From Bacillus thuringiensis (GTDB lineage: Bacteria; Bacillota; Bacilli; Bacillales; Bacillaceae_G), in NCBI RefSeq assembly GCF_001182785.1, contig NZ_CP012103.1, positions 1-64,000 on the forward strand: a stretch of 64,000 nt of DNA, in the 5' to 3' direction. Every line of letters starts with the position of its first letter. Position 1 is the stretch's first letter. Positions 18,079-25,782 of the stretch are shown here, piece after piece. The position numbers were made by a program, and so were the translations under genes. Under the pieces are notes generated by a model, which was given only the letters and a program-made list of their open reading frames with translations, searched no databases and was not told where the DNA came from.

Positions 18079-18111
18079 AAAAAAGTTCTTTCATTCCGAA
18101 AGAACTTTTTT
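18079..18111. terminator. Terminator between rep and the converging small gene
   Basis: AAAAAAGTTCTTTC with GAAAGAACTTTTTT around a 5-base loop; symmetric, so usable from both sides. Confidence 0.9.
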
Positions 18112-18313
18112 AAAATAAGGAAAGTTGCTCATCATCAGTTGGTATACAAATTTTCACGATATATGTATAATGCTTCCCCATTCTATTCGCTATCTCATTT
18201 TCCACTTGCTCTATAGCAGCATCAGGTGTATTTGCAGTAATGTATATAGTATCCGGTCGATACACTTCTCCATTAGGAGATATAATTGTGAATTCAATTG
18301 GGTATTTTTCCAT
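18110..18313 (-). CDS. Small hypothetical protein
   Basis: 67 residues from ATG 18313 (MEKYPIEFTIISPNGEVYRP), with AAAGGA about 10 bases upstream. An ATG at 18322 touches that site and is less likely. It looks like a compact soluble alpha/beta protein (TIYITANTPDAAIEQVENEI, then YTYIVKICIP). It converges with rep and shares its terminator. No family recognised. Confidence 0.6.
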   Translation of the reverse strand: MEKYPIEFTIISPNGEVYRPDTIYITANTPDAAIEQVENEIANRMGKHYTYIVKICIPTDDEQLSLF

Positions 18314-18510
18314 AATCCTCATTCCTTTTACGCTTTAATATTATAAGGGATAGCATAATATACTTATAGCATATATTATTAAAACTAATAATTAACTGAA
18401 TATTCGTTTAATTATTGAAACATTCTTCTTGGTAATCTGAACAATTGCATTATTTGATATTATATATTATAAGAATATTCCTTTTATTATGGGGTGATGG
18501 GGAGGATTAT

Positions 18511-19605
18511 ATGAACGTTCAGTTACAGGGAAATGAACAACTTACTGAATTACTTAATGAATGGTATTTACAAATTCGTTCTAGACATAGAGAAAACTCA
18601 AAAAGATTAAAAGAAGAGATCGAAAAACAGATAAATAATTTAAAAGAAAATCAAAATTTACTCTTTTATTATTCTCTGTTAGATTTTCGTTATAACTATT
18701 TAATTAACAATCTAAGTATTTCACAAAAAAGCTTTGATAAAATTGAGGCTTTTGAAACGCCACCAGAAGATTTTTTAGCATATTACTACCATTTCTTTAA
18801 AGCTATTCATTCTAAGTCAGTTGGAAGTTATATTTTGGCAGAGAAACATTATACCAAAGCAGAAAAGCTATTAATTCATATTCCAGATGAACTAGAAAAA
18901 GCTGAATTTTATTATAATTTATCCGTTTTCCACTATCATATTTACCAATCACTTTTAGCTATTAAGTACGTTACAATTGCAAAAGAAATTTTTTTTAAAA
19001 ATCCAGATTGTGAGATAAAATTAGCTTATTGTGATAATTTACTAGGATTAGCATGTACACACTTAAAAGAGTATAAATTAGCAGAAGAATACTTCATTTC
19101 AGCTATAGAACAGTTCCGTAAATTTGGTAATGAACGTGATATTCTAATCGGTCGACAGAATATCGGTTTAATGTATGCAAATCAAAAACAATCTCGTTTA
19201 GCGATTAGATATTTAAAAGAAGTAAATGAAAAAATGCCAGGAAATTATAAAGCACTTTTTGTTGAAGCTAAACAACGAATTAATTTAAATGAAAATGAGA
19301 TCGCACTAGAGTTGATTAAAGATGGGCTACAAATCTCAAATACATTAGAACTCACTGAATATAAATATCGTTTTAAAATTATGAACGAACTGTGCACTAA
19401 TAATTCAACAGAAGATTTAGAAAAAGTAGTACTAGAAGGAATGGACTACTTTAAAGGCGAAAATTTATGGGAGTATGTTCAAGAGTATAGTGAGTTGTTA
19501 GCTGTAAAATTTCATACCGAAGCAAATTTCGAAAAAGCTAGTACATATTTCTTCTTAAGTTATGAGGCAAAAGAAAAAGTTTTTGAAAAGGAGGCTTTAA
19601 AATAA
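18511..19605 (+). CDS. rap: Rap-family TPR regulator
   Basis: 364 residues; ATG 18511 behind GGGGAGG. The N-terminal helical bundle (NEQLTELLNEWYLQIRSRH) and repeated TPR-like helices (LAEEYFISAIEQFRKFGNER, RQNIGLMYANQKQ) are typical of Rap proteins. Rap proteins either dephosphorylate Spo0F or bind response regulators such as ComA, and are switched off by an imported Phr peptide. The candidate phr gene starts 1 bp after the rap stop, the standard cassette. On B. cereus group plasmids such cassettes modulate sporulation timing. The specific target cannot be told from sequence. Confidence 0.88.
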   Translation: MNVQLQGNEQLTELLNEWYLQIRSRHRENSKRLKEEIEKQINNLKENQNLLFYYSLLDFRYNYLINNLSISQKSFDKIEAFETPPEDFLAYYYHFFKAIHSKSVGSYILAEKHYTKAEKLLIHIPDELEKAEFYYNLSVFHYHIYQSLLAIKYVTIAKEIFFKNPDCEIKLAYCDNLLGLACTHLKEYKLAEEYFISAIEQFRKFGNERDILIGRQNIGLMYANQKQSRLAIRYLKEVNEKMPGNYKALFVEAKQRINLNENEIALELIKDGLQISNTLELTEYKYRFKIMNELCTNNSTEDLEKVVLEGMDYFKGENLWEYVQEYSELLAVKFHTEANFEKASTYFFLSYEAKEKVFEKEALK

Positions 19606-19606
19606 T

Positions 19607-19744
19607 ATGAGGAAAATGAAAATTATTTTAATGAGTATTATGGCAGTAGGAATTATGACTATAGGGTTAAACACTCCAAGTAAAGAAAATCCGAATATAC
19701 ATAAATACTCCGTATATATGATGGCAGATGGGAATACAGGATAA
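19607..19744 (+). CDS. phr: Phr signalling pre-peptide
   Basis: 45 residues, too short for routine gene calling. ATG 19607 lies behind AAGGAGG within the end of rap. A basic start and hydrophobic stretch (MRKMKIILMSIMAVGIMTIG) form a Sec signal. A polar tail ends YSVYMMADGNTG, where the mature penta- to heptapeptide should be cut. A strong terminator follows. Its place after rap and its architecture make the call firm. The exact mature peptide is not predictable; the last 5-7 residues or an internal segment are candidates. Confidence 0.85.
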   Translation: MRKMKIILMSIMAVGIMTIGLNTPSKENPNIHKYSVYMMADGNTG

Positions 19745-19757
19745 GAATGTTGTATAT

Positions 19758-19804
19758 AAAGGGAGTTATAATCATTAATTTTTAATGATTATAACTCCCT
19801 TTTC
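19758..19804 (+). terminator. Terminator of rap-phr
   Basis: The long stem GGGAGTTATAATCATTAA with TTAATGATTATAACTCCC ends in TTTTC. Confidence 0.9.
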
Positions 19805-19917
19805 TCATAAAATAATAGAAAATCCTCAAATTTGAAGAACCTTCTAAAAGTAAACAAATTGATGATCCTTAACTGGTTTACAAATTTTCAAGAAATAATT
19901 GTACTTATATTTTAAAA

Positions 19918-20169
19918 CTATAAAAAATATCCTAATACACAAATGGCACATATTACACTTGCTAGAACAATAATTAAAGCAATTATTCCAAATAATAAAT
20001 AACCAAGATAATAAAACCCTAGACAGATAAAAGCAGTAATCAATATAATTCCAATAATTTGTAAAATGAATGATTTAAATAAGAACAATACGATAAGAAT
20101 AAATAACCAAAACATCAAAGATTTTAAAAAATGAGGTCGCTTTTTTGGTTTACTACTTTGCATTTCCAT
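19918..20169 (-). CDS. Small membrane protein with basic N-terminus
   Basis: 83 residues; ATG 20169 with GGTGAG three bases before. A short basic head (MEMQSSKPKKRPHFLKSL) is followed by continuous hydrophobic sequence to the C-terminus, enough for two or three membrane helices. No motif. It lies between phr and parR in the same direction as parMR but about 175 bp downstream of parR. Function unknown. Confidence 0.6.
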   Translation of the reverse strand: MEMQSSKPKKRPHFLKSLMFWLFILIVLFLFKSFILQIIGIILITAFICLGFYYLGYLLFGIIALIIVLASVICAICVLGYFL

Positions 20170-20345
20170 AAACTCACCACTTTCATTGTGTAAAAGTATG
20201 TATTAAATAAAACATCTCTTATTTAAAATACAAAAATGGAGTGCCTTCTCTAATAAGTAAGCACTCCCTCATGTCATTATGCATCTTGTTGTTTTTTGCT
20301 TCTTCTCATAAAAATGTAACTTTTAAAATTCATTTTAGAAAATTA

Positions 20346-20786
20346 TTAATTCGTCCACTTGTTCATATCTATATTTCTTTTTATAGGCTTATTTACTGGA
20401 TCTTCTTGGGTTTTTTCTTTCGATTTTTCAATATGAACATTTTTTGGCTGATCATCTTCATTTGCAGTTACTATTGAGCTTTCAACTTCTTCAATTACAT
20501 TACCCTCTTCTGGCTGTTTGTACGTTAAAGGTGATTTGGAAGGTAAACCTCTTGGGATATCTCCTTGTAGCATGCCTTTTGCACTTAACAAGTCTTTTGC
20601 CATTCCAAGCTTAATCTCTTCGGTATCGACACTTTGTGTCCCGTATAACGCTATAAAATGTTCTAACACCTTTCTTGTAGCTTCATTAGGGTTTTCCTGT
20701 GATTCTATCCAAACAAATAGTTCTGGACATCTTTGACGCATTTTCTCCGATAATGGAATTTGAATCGCTTTTGGTTTAGCCATCAT
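20346..20786 (-). CDS. parR: ParR-like centromere-binding adaptor
   Basis: About 146 residues from ATG 20786, with AGGTG just before, directly after the parM stop. The N-terminal part (KAIQIPLSEKMRQRCPEL, then NPNEATRKVLEHFIALYG) can form a ribbon-helix-helix. The C-terminal half is charged and disordered, ending NKPIKRNIDMNKWTN, a form expected for a tail that contacts the actin filament end. The order parC-parM-parR is standard. B. thuringiensis plasmid ParM/ParR pairs have been described (pBMB67, from memory). The call rests mostly on position and layout. Confidence 0.75.
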   Translation of the reverse strand: MMAKPKAIQIPLSEKMRQRCPELFVWIESQENPNEATRKVLEHFIALYGTQSVDTEEIKLGMAKDLLSAKGMLQGDIPRGLPSKSPLTYKQPEEGNVIEEVESSIVTANEDDQPKNVHIEKSKEKTQEDPVNKPIKRNIDMNKWTN

Positions 20787-20792
20787 AATCAC

Positions 20793-21983
20793 CTATTTTA
20801 CTTGTTCTTTTTGAAATGCAATTGAACTAAATACTGTCATGCCTTTAACATTCATTTCTGTTGCGTTCTTAGCATTAATCCATAATATTTTAATTTTTTT
20901 AGAATCACAAATTTCTTTTAGATCTTCGAAAAGATTTTCTTTTAATTGGATACTTCCACCGCCATAGACAACCACGACTTCTACGTCATATTTTAAATCT
21001 TGTAATTTAGTTTCCGCAGTATCTAATACTTCATCAGCTAAATTAAATTTAGCTCTTGCTAAGAACTTCTTAGCATCTTCATAATATTTAGGATGCTCTT
21101 CTTTTAGATATCCGGCAAACTCTTGTCTTTGTATAGCAAAACCCCATTCATCTTCGAAATCTTTTTTAGCACGTTCAATCGCATGACCTATACCATGTCT
21201 TTCTCCCGAACTGTGATCATTATCATAATCGTAGCCTTTTGTAACAACATATTCTGTTGTTCCGTCACCAATGTCTATGTGTAGAAGACGTTTTTCTTGG
21301 AAGTATTCACCCGTTATATCTTTCATATCATAAGTTTCTTTAAACTCATTAAATATTTCATCGTTTCTATATTTCCCATTACCATCCTCGATTAAAGCAA
21401 ATAGGGCAATAGTCCCTTCTTGTACAACAATTACTTTTTCAAATTTCAAAGTTACATAAACTCTCAAATCACCTACAGTTACCGTTACATGGTGACTACT
21501 ATTTGTAAACCTTTCAGAGAGTTGTTTTGCCTTTTCTTTTGTCCATTCACTAGCTGGTAAAGCTGTAACCATAGAAACAATTGCTTCTATATTTGTACCT
21601 TCTTCTATTGAGTTTTGATCTTTAAACATATCTTGAACCGAACGACAAGCAATTGCACTAACTGTTGTCATAATTGTAGTATCTTGTCTATGCTTACCAC
21701 GGTTTGATTTAATGTTAAGATTCTGAAGATCTTCACCAGAGCGAATGGCACGTTCTCCTACAAACACCCTTTGAGCTACTTGACCTTTCAAAGCTGAAGA
21801 ATTAACAGTAACATCCATATTATTAATTAATCCATGCACTAATTCTTCAATTTTTTTATCTTGCGGAACAGGCTCTTTATACACATAACTATATGTGTTT
21901 GGAAATTTTATCATTTCTCCATTAATTGTAATCTTCTTCTCGGAATTCCCATTGTCATCTTCTACAAAATAATTGAATTTCAT
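20793..21983 (-). CDS. parM: ParM-like actin ATPase for plasmid segregation
   Basis: 396 residues with actin-fold motifs. The nucleotide-binding pieces are a phosphate-2 loop LLHIDIGDGTTEYVVTKG near residue 240 and the adenosine motif VVVVYGGGSIQL near 350. An intermediate TIMTTVSAIACRSV helix is also visible. This size and sequence style resembles the ParM of Bacillus thuringiensis plasmids that forms tubule-like filaments. It is followed by the adaptor gene with 6-9 bp spacing and preceded by a palindromic AT-rich region that should be the centromere and autoregulatory operator. Start ATG 21983 has AAGGGG about 10 bases upstream. Confidence 0.85.
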   Translation of the reverse strand: MKFNYFVEDDNGNSEKKITINGEMIKFPNTYSYVYKEPVPQDKKIEELVHGLINNMDVTVNSSALKGQVAQRVFVGERAIRSGEDLQNLNIKSNRGKHRQDTTIMTTVSAIACRSVQDMFKDQNSIEEGTNIEAIVSMVTALPASEWTKEKAKQLSERFTNSSHHVTVTVGDLRVYVTLKFEKVIVVQEGTIALFALIEDGNGKYRNDEIFNEFKETYDMKDITGEYFQEKRLLHIDIGDGTTEYVVTKGYDYDNDHSSGERHGIGHAIERAKKDFEDEWGFAIQRQEFAGYLKEEHPKYYEDAKKFLARAKFNLADEVLDTAETKLQDLKYDVEVVVVYGGGSIQLKENLFEDLKEICDSKKIKILWINAKNATEMNVKGMTVFSSIAFQKEQVK

Positions 21984-22020
21984 TTATATTACCCCTTTCT
22001 TATTGAAAAGAACTTATTTT

Positions 22021-22210
22021 AAATCATTTTAACTTATCTTAATTACATTTTACTATAATTAACCAGAAAAATCAACATAAATAAATGAAAATAAATCATT
22101 TTAAATTAAAATAATTTATTTTCATTTAAAATGATTTATAATTTGTGTGTAACTTCAAAAAGAGTTAATCTAATACATCCATTTTAAATCATTCTAATTT
22201 AAAATGATTT
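22021..22210. repeat. Candidate centromere parC and parMR operator
   Basis: The 12-bp element AAATCATTTTAA or its complement occurs at 22021-22032, 22093-22104, 22126-22137 (inverted), 22186-22197 (one mismatch) and 22199-22210 (inverted). The last four form two palindromic pairs. The cluster lies between parM and the divergently placed MerR-like gene end, as expected for ParR binding sites that also repress the operon. Confidence 0.75.
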
Positions 22211-22222
22211 GTTTTAAATGTG

Positions 22223-22777
22223 TTATTTCCAAAATTCCCACCATTTTTTTTCTTTTTGTTTATTTTGAGATGCTACTAAAAGTTGTTTAGTTTCTTGGAT
22301 CTCTCTAACATGTGTTAATAGCAAATTATCTCGTTCATTGTATCTGTTCTCCATGCGTTCTAACCGTTCGGCATTCATGATCTCAATACGTTCGAGCTGT
22401 TGAATTTTCTCCTTTAGTAATATCTGTTCTTGAAGTAATTGTTCTATAAATTCTTTAGGTAAATTCATTACGTTCTCGGATAGAACGCTAGGCGTTCTAT
22501 CACCATCCTCTAAATCATTATCTGTTTCAATTTCAGCAAAAGGAACAGATAAAACAACCTTCACGGCTCCTTCAATACTCATTCCAGCCTCTTGGATCAG
22601 CTTTTTCATCTGTTCTAGTACTTTAATATCCTTTTGAACAAAAGCACGACTATTTTTTGCACCTTTTACAAAAGAATATTGTTCTTGTTCTAAGGCTATA
22701 CACCATTTTCTAAGCGTACTTGTACCTATTTCTAAGCGTTCGGCAACATCTTTTGTCCAAAATGAGCGTTCTTGCAA
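22223..22777 (-). CDS. RacA/MerR-like DNA-binding coiled-coil protein (DUF3967-type)
   Basis: 184 residues; TTG 22777 behind AGGAGGG. The N-terminal MerR-type helix-turn-helix (FWTKDVAERLEIGTSTLRKW, then AFVQKDIKVLEQMKKLIQE) is followed by an acidic linker. A long coiled coil comes next (residues 108-175, EQLLQEQILLKEKIQQLERI, RLERMENRYNER). The end is KKWWEFWK, possibly membrane- or partner-contacting. This resembles plasmid DUF3967 proteins and the chromosome-anchoring protein RacA. Next to parMR it may help plasmid positioning; role inferred. Confidence 0.78.
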   Translation of the reverse strand: MQERSFWTKDVAERLEIGTSTLRKWCIALEQEQYSFVKGAKNSRAFVQKDIKVLEQMKKLIQEAGMSIEGAVKVVLSVPFAEIETDNDLEDGDRTPSVLSENVMNLPKEFIEQLLQEQILLKEKIQQLERIEIMNAERLERMENRYNERDNLLLTHVREIQETKQLLVASQNKQKEKKWWEFWK

Positions 22778-23433
22778 CTGTTCGCCCTCCTTTATTTTTT
22801 ATATAGAACGTTTCCACATTAATTATTAAAAATCCTATGATTTTATTTTTTTCTATATAAAGGGAATCCCTAAACTTCGTTAAAAATTGCTATTTAAAAT
22901 TAAAACATATGCTTTTCCTACAAAAAGTAATATGAACGAATTAATACCATGTTTTAAATTGTAAATTGATAGGGAATCTTTTTAGCTTAATTTAAGATTA
23001 TTGTAATTATCATTAGTAAAAAGTATTTACTCCCTAAGGAATGACAAAATTCACTTTTTTAAATACAAATTAAAAATATAATTACTCTATTTATTAAATC
23101 TTGTTTTAAAAAAGTAAAACCAATAAATACATTAGAAAAAAATATAGTCTTTGAGTCTTACTCTTACAAGCAATTTAGAATTTGAGCTTAGTAAATCTCT
23201 AAGTTAATATGTGGGTAAATTTCTGAATATTAAGTCTCGGAAAGGGAGGTTATTTTACTAGAATTTAAAGTGGAAAGTGAAAGTTTTTGATGCAAAGTGA
23301 GGTTACGTTTTTCTTTAAGTTTCTTCAGATATTTAAAGAAAGTGGGGGATAAATAAAGGCATGACGAATAGCCTTGCTATGTGTGATTTTTTCAAGCAAG
23401 GCTAAATGATAATTATTTTTTGAAAAATAGGGT
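22778..23433. other. AT-rich intergenic region without a convincing gene
   Basis: Seen here: a hairpin TTTCTTTAA...TTAAAGAAA (23311-23343) and a 9-bp hairpin AGCCTTGCT/AGCAAGGCT (23370-23378 with 23395-23403). The second lies in a 14-codon ATG reading (23361-23405). Plus-strand sequence from about 23240 has ribosome-site-like GGGAGG and GTGGGGG but no longer frame. It may be a 3' region of the leftward gene or an untranslated RNA; nothing firmer can be said. Confidence 0.4.
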
Positions 23434-24414
23434 TTAAGGGTTCGGAACAAGCATTTTTTTGAATAAATCGAATGGGATTGTACTATTATTCTTTTTATCT
23501 ATTCCCATATTTGCAAGATGTTTTTGAGATTCATTTATTCTTTGTTTTTGATAAAAATTTAATTTTTCACTAAACATTTTCATAAAATGAGCCGGAGCGC
23601 TATAATCAGCTTTGTTATCTCTAAACCATTTAACAGATTCTTCAAAAGCCCACTCACCAGACGTTCCTAAGATATCTAAATCTGGTGGCAATCTTAAAGC
23701 AATTACATAAGCATCATTTTCAGTTAAATTTGTTACACGTTGACTCATTATATGGTGGTAAGCTCTTTTCTGATCTTCACTTAAATAAGTGTTTAAGTCT
23801 TCTTCTCGCTTCTGAGTAGAAGTAGGTTCAGATTGTAATTCTTTTTCCGTTTTAATATCAAAAATATCTAATCCATTAGAAGAAACAGATATTTGATTTT
23901 CATCTTCAGATTCACTTTTTCCTTGTGAAATTTTCTTCTTTAAAAACTCTGTGAAAGTAGAGCATATATCAATAACTAAAGCCCATTTTACCTTGAAGTA
24001 TTCAATGATTTTTAAATAATTGTTATGCATAGTCAAGATGTAAACGGAAGGAGCAATCTTTCCGTGCCGTCTTACCTTTATTTGTTGGCATACTCCTAAA
24101 TCTTGCAGCCAATTCAACACGTAATTAATAATGGGTTTAGAAATACCCGATTTTTTACAAATGTGTTCTTGCCTTACTTGGGCATAACCTTCTTGTACCA
24201 AATAAGATAAGATAGTCTCAAAGGCTTCAAATTGTCTTTTGGTAAGATAATCTTTTGTGGTAACACCTTCATATTCATCATGGACAATATTATCAATATA
24301 AGTAGTAACTTTCTTGATTGATTGATTAATAGTTCCAGGTGTTTTGGGTAAATGTTTAATTCGAGGACTTAATTCAGCTTTTGCTCGACTAAGCAAAAAG
24401 TTGTTTAATAACAC
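23434..24414 (-). CDS. Winged-helix protein under attenuator control, possible second Rep
   Basis: 326 residues from GTG 24414, chosen because AGGAGG (24427-24422) lies 7 bases before it. Residues about 45-145 form a winged helix: YLTKRQFEAFETILSYLVQE, the recognition part EHICKKSGISKPIINYVLNW and the wing RRHGKIAPSVYIL. A linker rich in charged residues and a conserved-looking C-terminal domain follow (EWAFEESVKWFRDNKADYSA). No family name can be assigned safely. Its leader RNA carries an antisense RNA gene, an attenuator-like hairpin and a stem hiding the ribosome-binding site. That is the control scheme of copy-number-regulated Rep genes, so I infer a replication initiator (perhaps ori43/ori60-like). 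Confidence 0.65.
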   Translation of the reverse strand: MLLNNFLLSRAKAELSPRIKHLPKTPGTINQSIKKVTTYIDNIVHDEYEGVTTKDYLTKRQFEAFETILSYLVQEGYAQVRQEHICKKSGISKPIINYVLNWLQDLGVCQQIKVRRHGKIAPSVYILTMHNNYLKIIEYFKVKWALVIDICSTFTEFLKKKISQGKSESEDENQISVSSNGLDIFDIKTEKELQSEPTSTQKREEDLNTYLSEDQKRAYHHIMSQRVTNLTENDAYVIALRLPPDLDILGTSGEWAFEESVKWFRDNKADYSAPAHFMKMFSEKLNFYQKQRINESQKHLANMGIDKKNNSTIPFDLFKKMLVPNP

Positions 24415-24415
24415 G

Positions 24416-24479
24416 AAAAAACCTCCTATTTTTTTCCACCACAAATAAACAGAAAAATGCTGGAAAAGTAGAGGTTTTT
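24416..24479 (-). promoter_or_regulatory. RBS-sequestering stem in the leader of the winged-helix gene
   Basis: On the mRNA strand the AAAACCTCTACTTTTCCA region (24479-24461) can pair with TGGAAAAAAATAGGAGGTTT (24438-24419), covering the AGGAGG site. This would hold translation off when formed. Confidence 0.6.
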
Positions 24480-24480
24480 A

Positions 24481-24509
24481 TTCACATTATATTTTTCACA
24501 TGCTATAAT
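24481..24509 (+). promoter_or_regulatory. Promoter of the antisense RNA
   Basis: -35 TTCACA (24481-24486), 17-bp spacer, extended -10 TGCTATAAT (24501-24509). Confidence 0.75.
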
Positions 24510-24515
24510 AAATAT

Positions 24516-24630
24516 GTAGAAAATATAATAATAAATAAACCCCCTACTCTGATTGAGTTTTTAATTGGTTCACCCGCCAAAGTGATATGCCAATTAAAAA
24601 CAGGTTGTGGTAGGGTTTATTTTTTGTTTT
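24516..24630 (+). ncRNA. Counter-transcript RNA against the winged-helix gene leader
   Basis: From the inferred start near 24516 the RNA folds into an outer stem (AATAAACCC-CTAC with GTAGGGTTTATT) and an inner stem (GTTTTTAATTGG with CCAATTAAAAAC). The inner stem carries a 21-base loop (24569-24589). It ends in TTTTTTGTTTTTTT. The opposite strand is the leader of the leftward gene; its matching loop reads UUGGCGGG, which contains the U-turn type UUGGCG motif known from ctRNA target loops. The same hairpin on the sense strand is followed by a U-rich run, so antisense pairing could switch an attenuator. Confidence 0.7.
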
Positions 24631-24667
24631 TTTAACCATAATAAGGTTGAATTTCTTTATATGCCCT

Positions 24668-24696
24668 ATTGTATAACTATTATTATGAGATATCAA
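24668..24696 (-). promoter_or_regulatory. Promoter of the winged-helix gene
   Basis: Minus-strand -35 TTGATA (24696-24691), 17-bp spacer, -10 TACAAT (24673-24668). Transcription from about 24661 would give a leader of about 247 nt spanning the whole antisense RNA region. Confidence 0.65.
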
Positions 24697-24729
24697 TCGT
24701 TAATGTAAGAATAAAAAAATGTAACTTAA

Positions 24730-24768
24730 TTAAAGCCTCCGGTTAATTTGAACTGGAGGCTTTAATTT
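24730..24768. terminator. Terminator overlapping the end of the Xre gene
   Basis: TTAAAGCCTCC (24730-24740) with GGAGGCTTTAA (24755-24765). It serves the leftward Xre gene and shields the downstream promoter. Confidence 0.7.
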
Positions 24769-25240
24769 CGTATTGGATATATTTTCTGAAATTCATATAT
24801 TCTTCTTGTAATTTGTCATACTTATAACTAATAAATTCTGTGTATTCATGAAGTTGTTTCTCTAATTGTTCTTTTTTGTTTAGTGGTAATGTAAGTAGAT
24901 CTTCATAAAGATCATGTGTCATAAAAGGCAGTTCGTGATTTTGTTCGCCCTCTGTATCTTCTATATTAATATCCACTTTTGTTTGATTTCCTTCTATTGC
25001 CAATTCCCTATTTTGAATGGTTTGAGTATTGCCAACCAAATAATCTGTACTGACTTGGAAAAGATTAGCTATAACTATTAAAACACTATATGGAGGTTCA
25101 GCCCCTTTATTTTCCCAATTTGAAACGGTTGTTTGAGCGAAACTTGTTCCACTAACTTCTCCTATTTTTTCACCTAGCTGTTTCATGCTCCATCCGGCTT
25201 CTAGTCTTAGTGTTTTTACACGTGCTCCAAAAATACTCAT
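24743..25240 (-). CDS. Xre-family transcriptional regulator
   Basis: 165 residues; ATG 25240 has GAGGGAGG about 8 bases before it. The N-terminal Cro/C1 helix-turn-helix spans residues 5-65 (KTLRLEAGWSMKQLGEKIGE, QTTVSNWENKGAEPPYSVL). An acidic linker and a C-terminal helical region with coiled-coil character follow (NKKEQLEKQLHEYTEFISYK). It is divergent from the small helix-turn-helix gene at 25433, and the gap between them holds a duplicated motif that is a likely operator. Confidence 0.82.
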   Translation of the reverse strand: MSIFGARVKTLRLEAGWSMKQLGEKIGEVSGTSFAQTTVSNWENKGAEPPYSVLIVIANLFQVSTDYLVGNTQTIQNRELAIEGNQTKVDINIEDTEGEQNHELPFMTHDLYEDLLTLPLNKKEQLEKQLHEYTEFISYKYDKLQEEYMNFRKYIQYEIKASSSN

Positions 25241-25324
25241 TTTATTTTCCTCCCTCTTAATTGATATGATATGATGTGCGATTTTTGGTAAGATATACGT
25301 CTGTTATAACTCCGAAGAGGGTTA

Positions 25325-25393
25325 TTTAACTTTAAAAGTGATAAAAATATCAATAAATATTAAAAAAACAGTTGTTTTAACTTTAAAAGTGAT
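25325..25393. promoter_or_regulatory. Direct-repeat operator between divergent regulators
   Basis: TTTAACTTTAAAAGTGATA occurs at about 25325-25342 and again at 25377-25394, 51-52 bp apart (five helical turns). Each copy contains the dyad-like ACTTTAAAAGT. Spacing and position between the divergent regulator genes suggest cooperative repressor binding. Confidence 0.65.
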
Positions 25394-25432
25394 ATATGAT
25401 ATTTGTAAAGATAACCGAAAGGAGGTTATGAA

Positions 25433-25636
25433 ATGTCTTTAAAGCATGAGAGAAAAGCACGGAATTATTCCTTAGAGTTTCTTTCTCAAATACTAAACAT
25501 TAGTCCACAAGTGCTACATTCTATAGAAAAAGGCACATCTGGCGTTAATGCTGAACGAGCAGAAAAAATTTCGATTTTTTTTGAAAAGCCTGTAGAGTAC
25601 TTTTTTGTACCAACTTATTATCGAGTTCGAGAATAA
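25433..25636 (+). CDS. Small helix-turn-helix protein
   Basis: 67 residues; ATG 25433 behind an excellent AAAGGAGG. It is almost entirely a Cro/C1-type helix-turn-helix (RKARNYSLEFLSQILNISPQ, VLHSIEKGTSGVNAERAEKI). It lies divergent to the 165-residue Xre protein, resembling paired immunity-type regulators. A stem GGTTACTTTT/AAAAAGTAACC (25645-25680) follows. Confidence 0.78.
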   Translation: MSLKHERKARNYSLEFLSQILNISPQVLHSIEKGTSGVNAERAEKISIFFEKPVEYFFVPTYYRVRE

Positions 25637-25782
25637 CTTTAAAAAGGTTACTTTTGTTAATTTAAAGATAAAAAGTAACCATATACGATTAATTATAGTA
25701 AAAAAAACTAGTAATTCAAATAGAATTAATGATTCAAAAACTGATCTTTGAAAACTGCATATCATTTGAGGGAGCTGTTAGT

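Noticed and set aside
20241..20736. Plus-strand frames opposite parR.
   Set aside because: Antisense shadows without start signals; parR has the ribosome-binding site and operon context.
23361..23405. A 14-codon ATG frame in the intergenic region before the winged-helix gene end.
   Set aside because: It coincides with a hairpin and has no downstream gene on its strand to regulate; too short to support.
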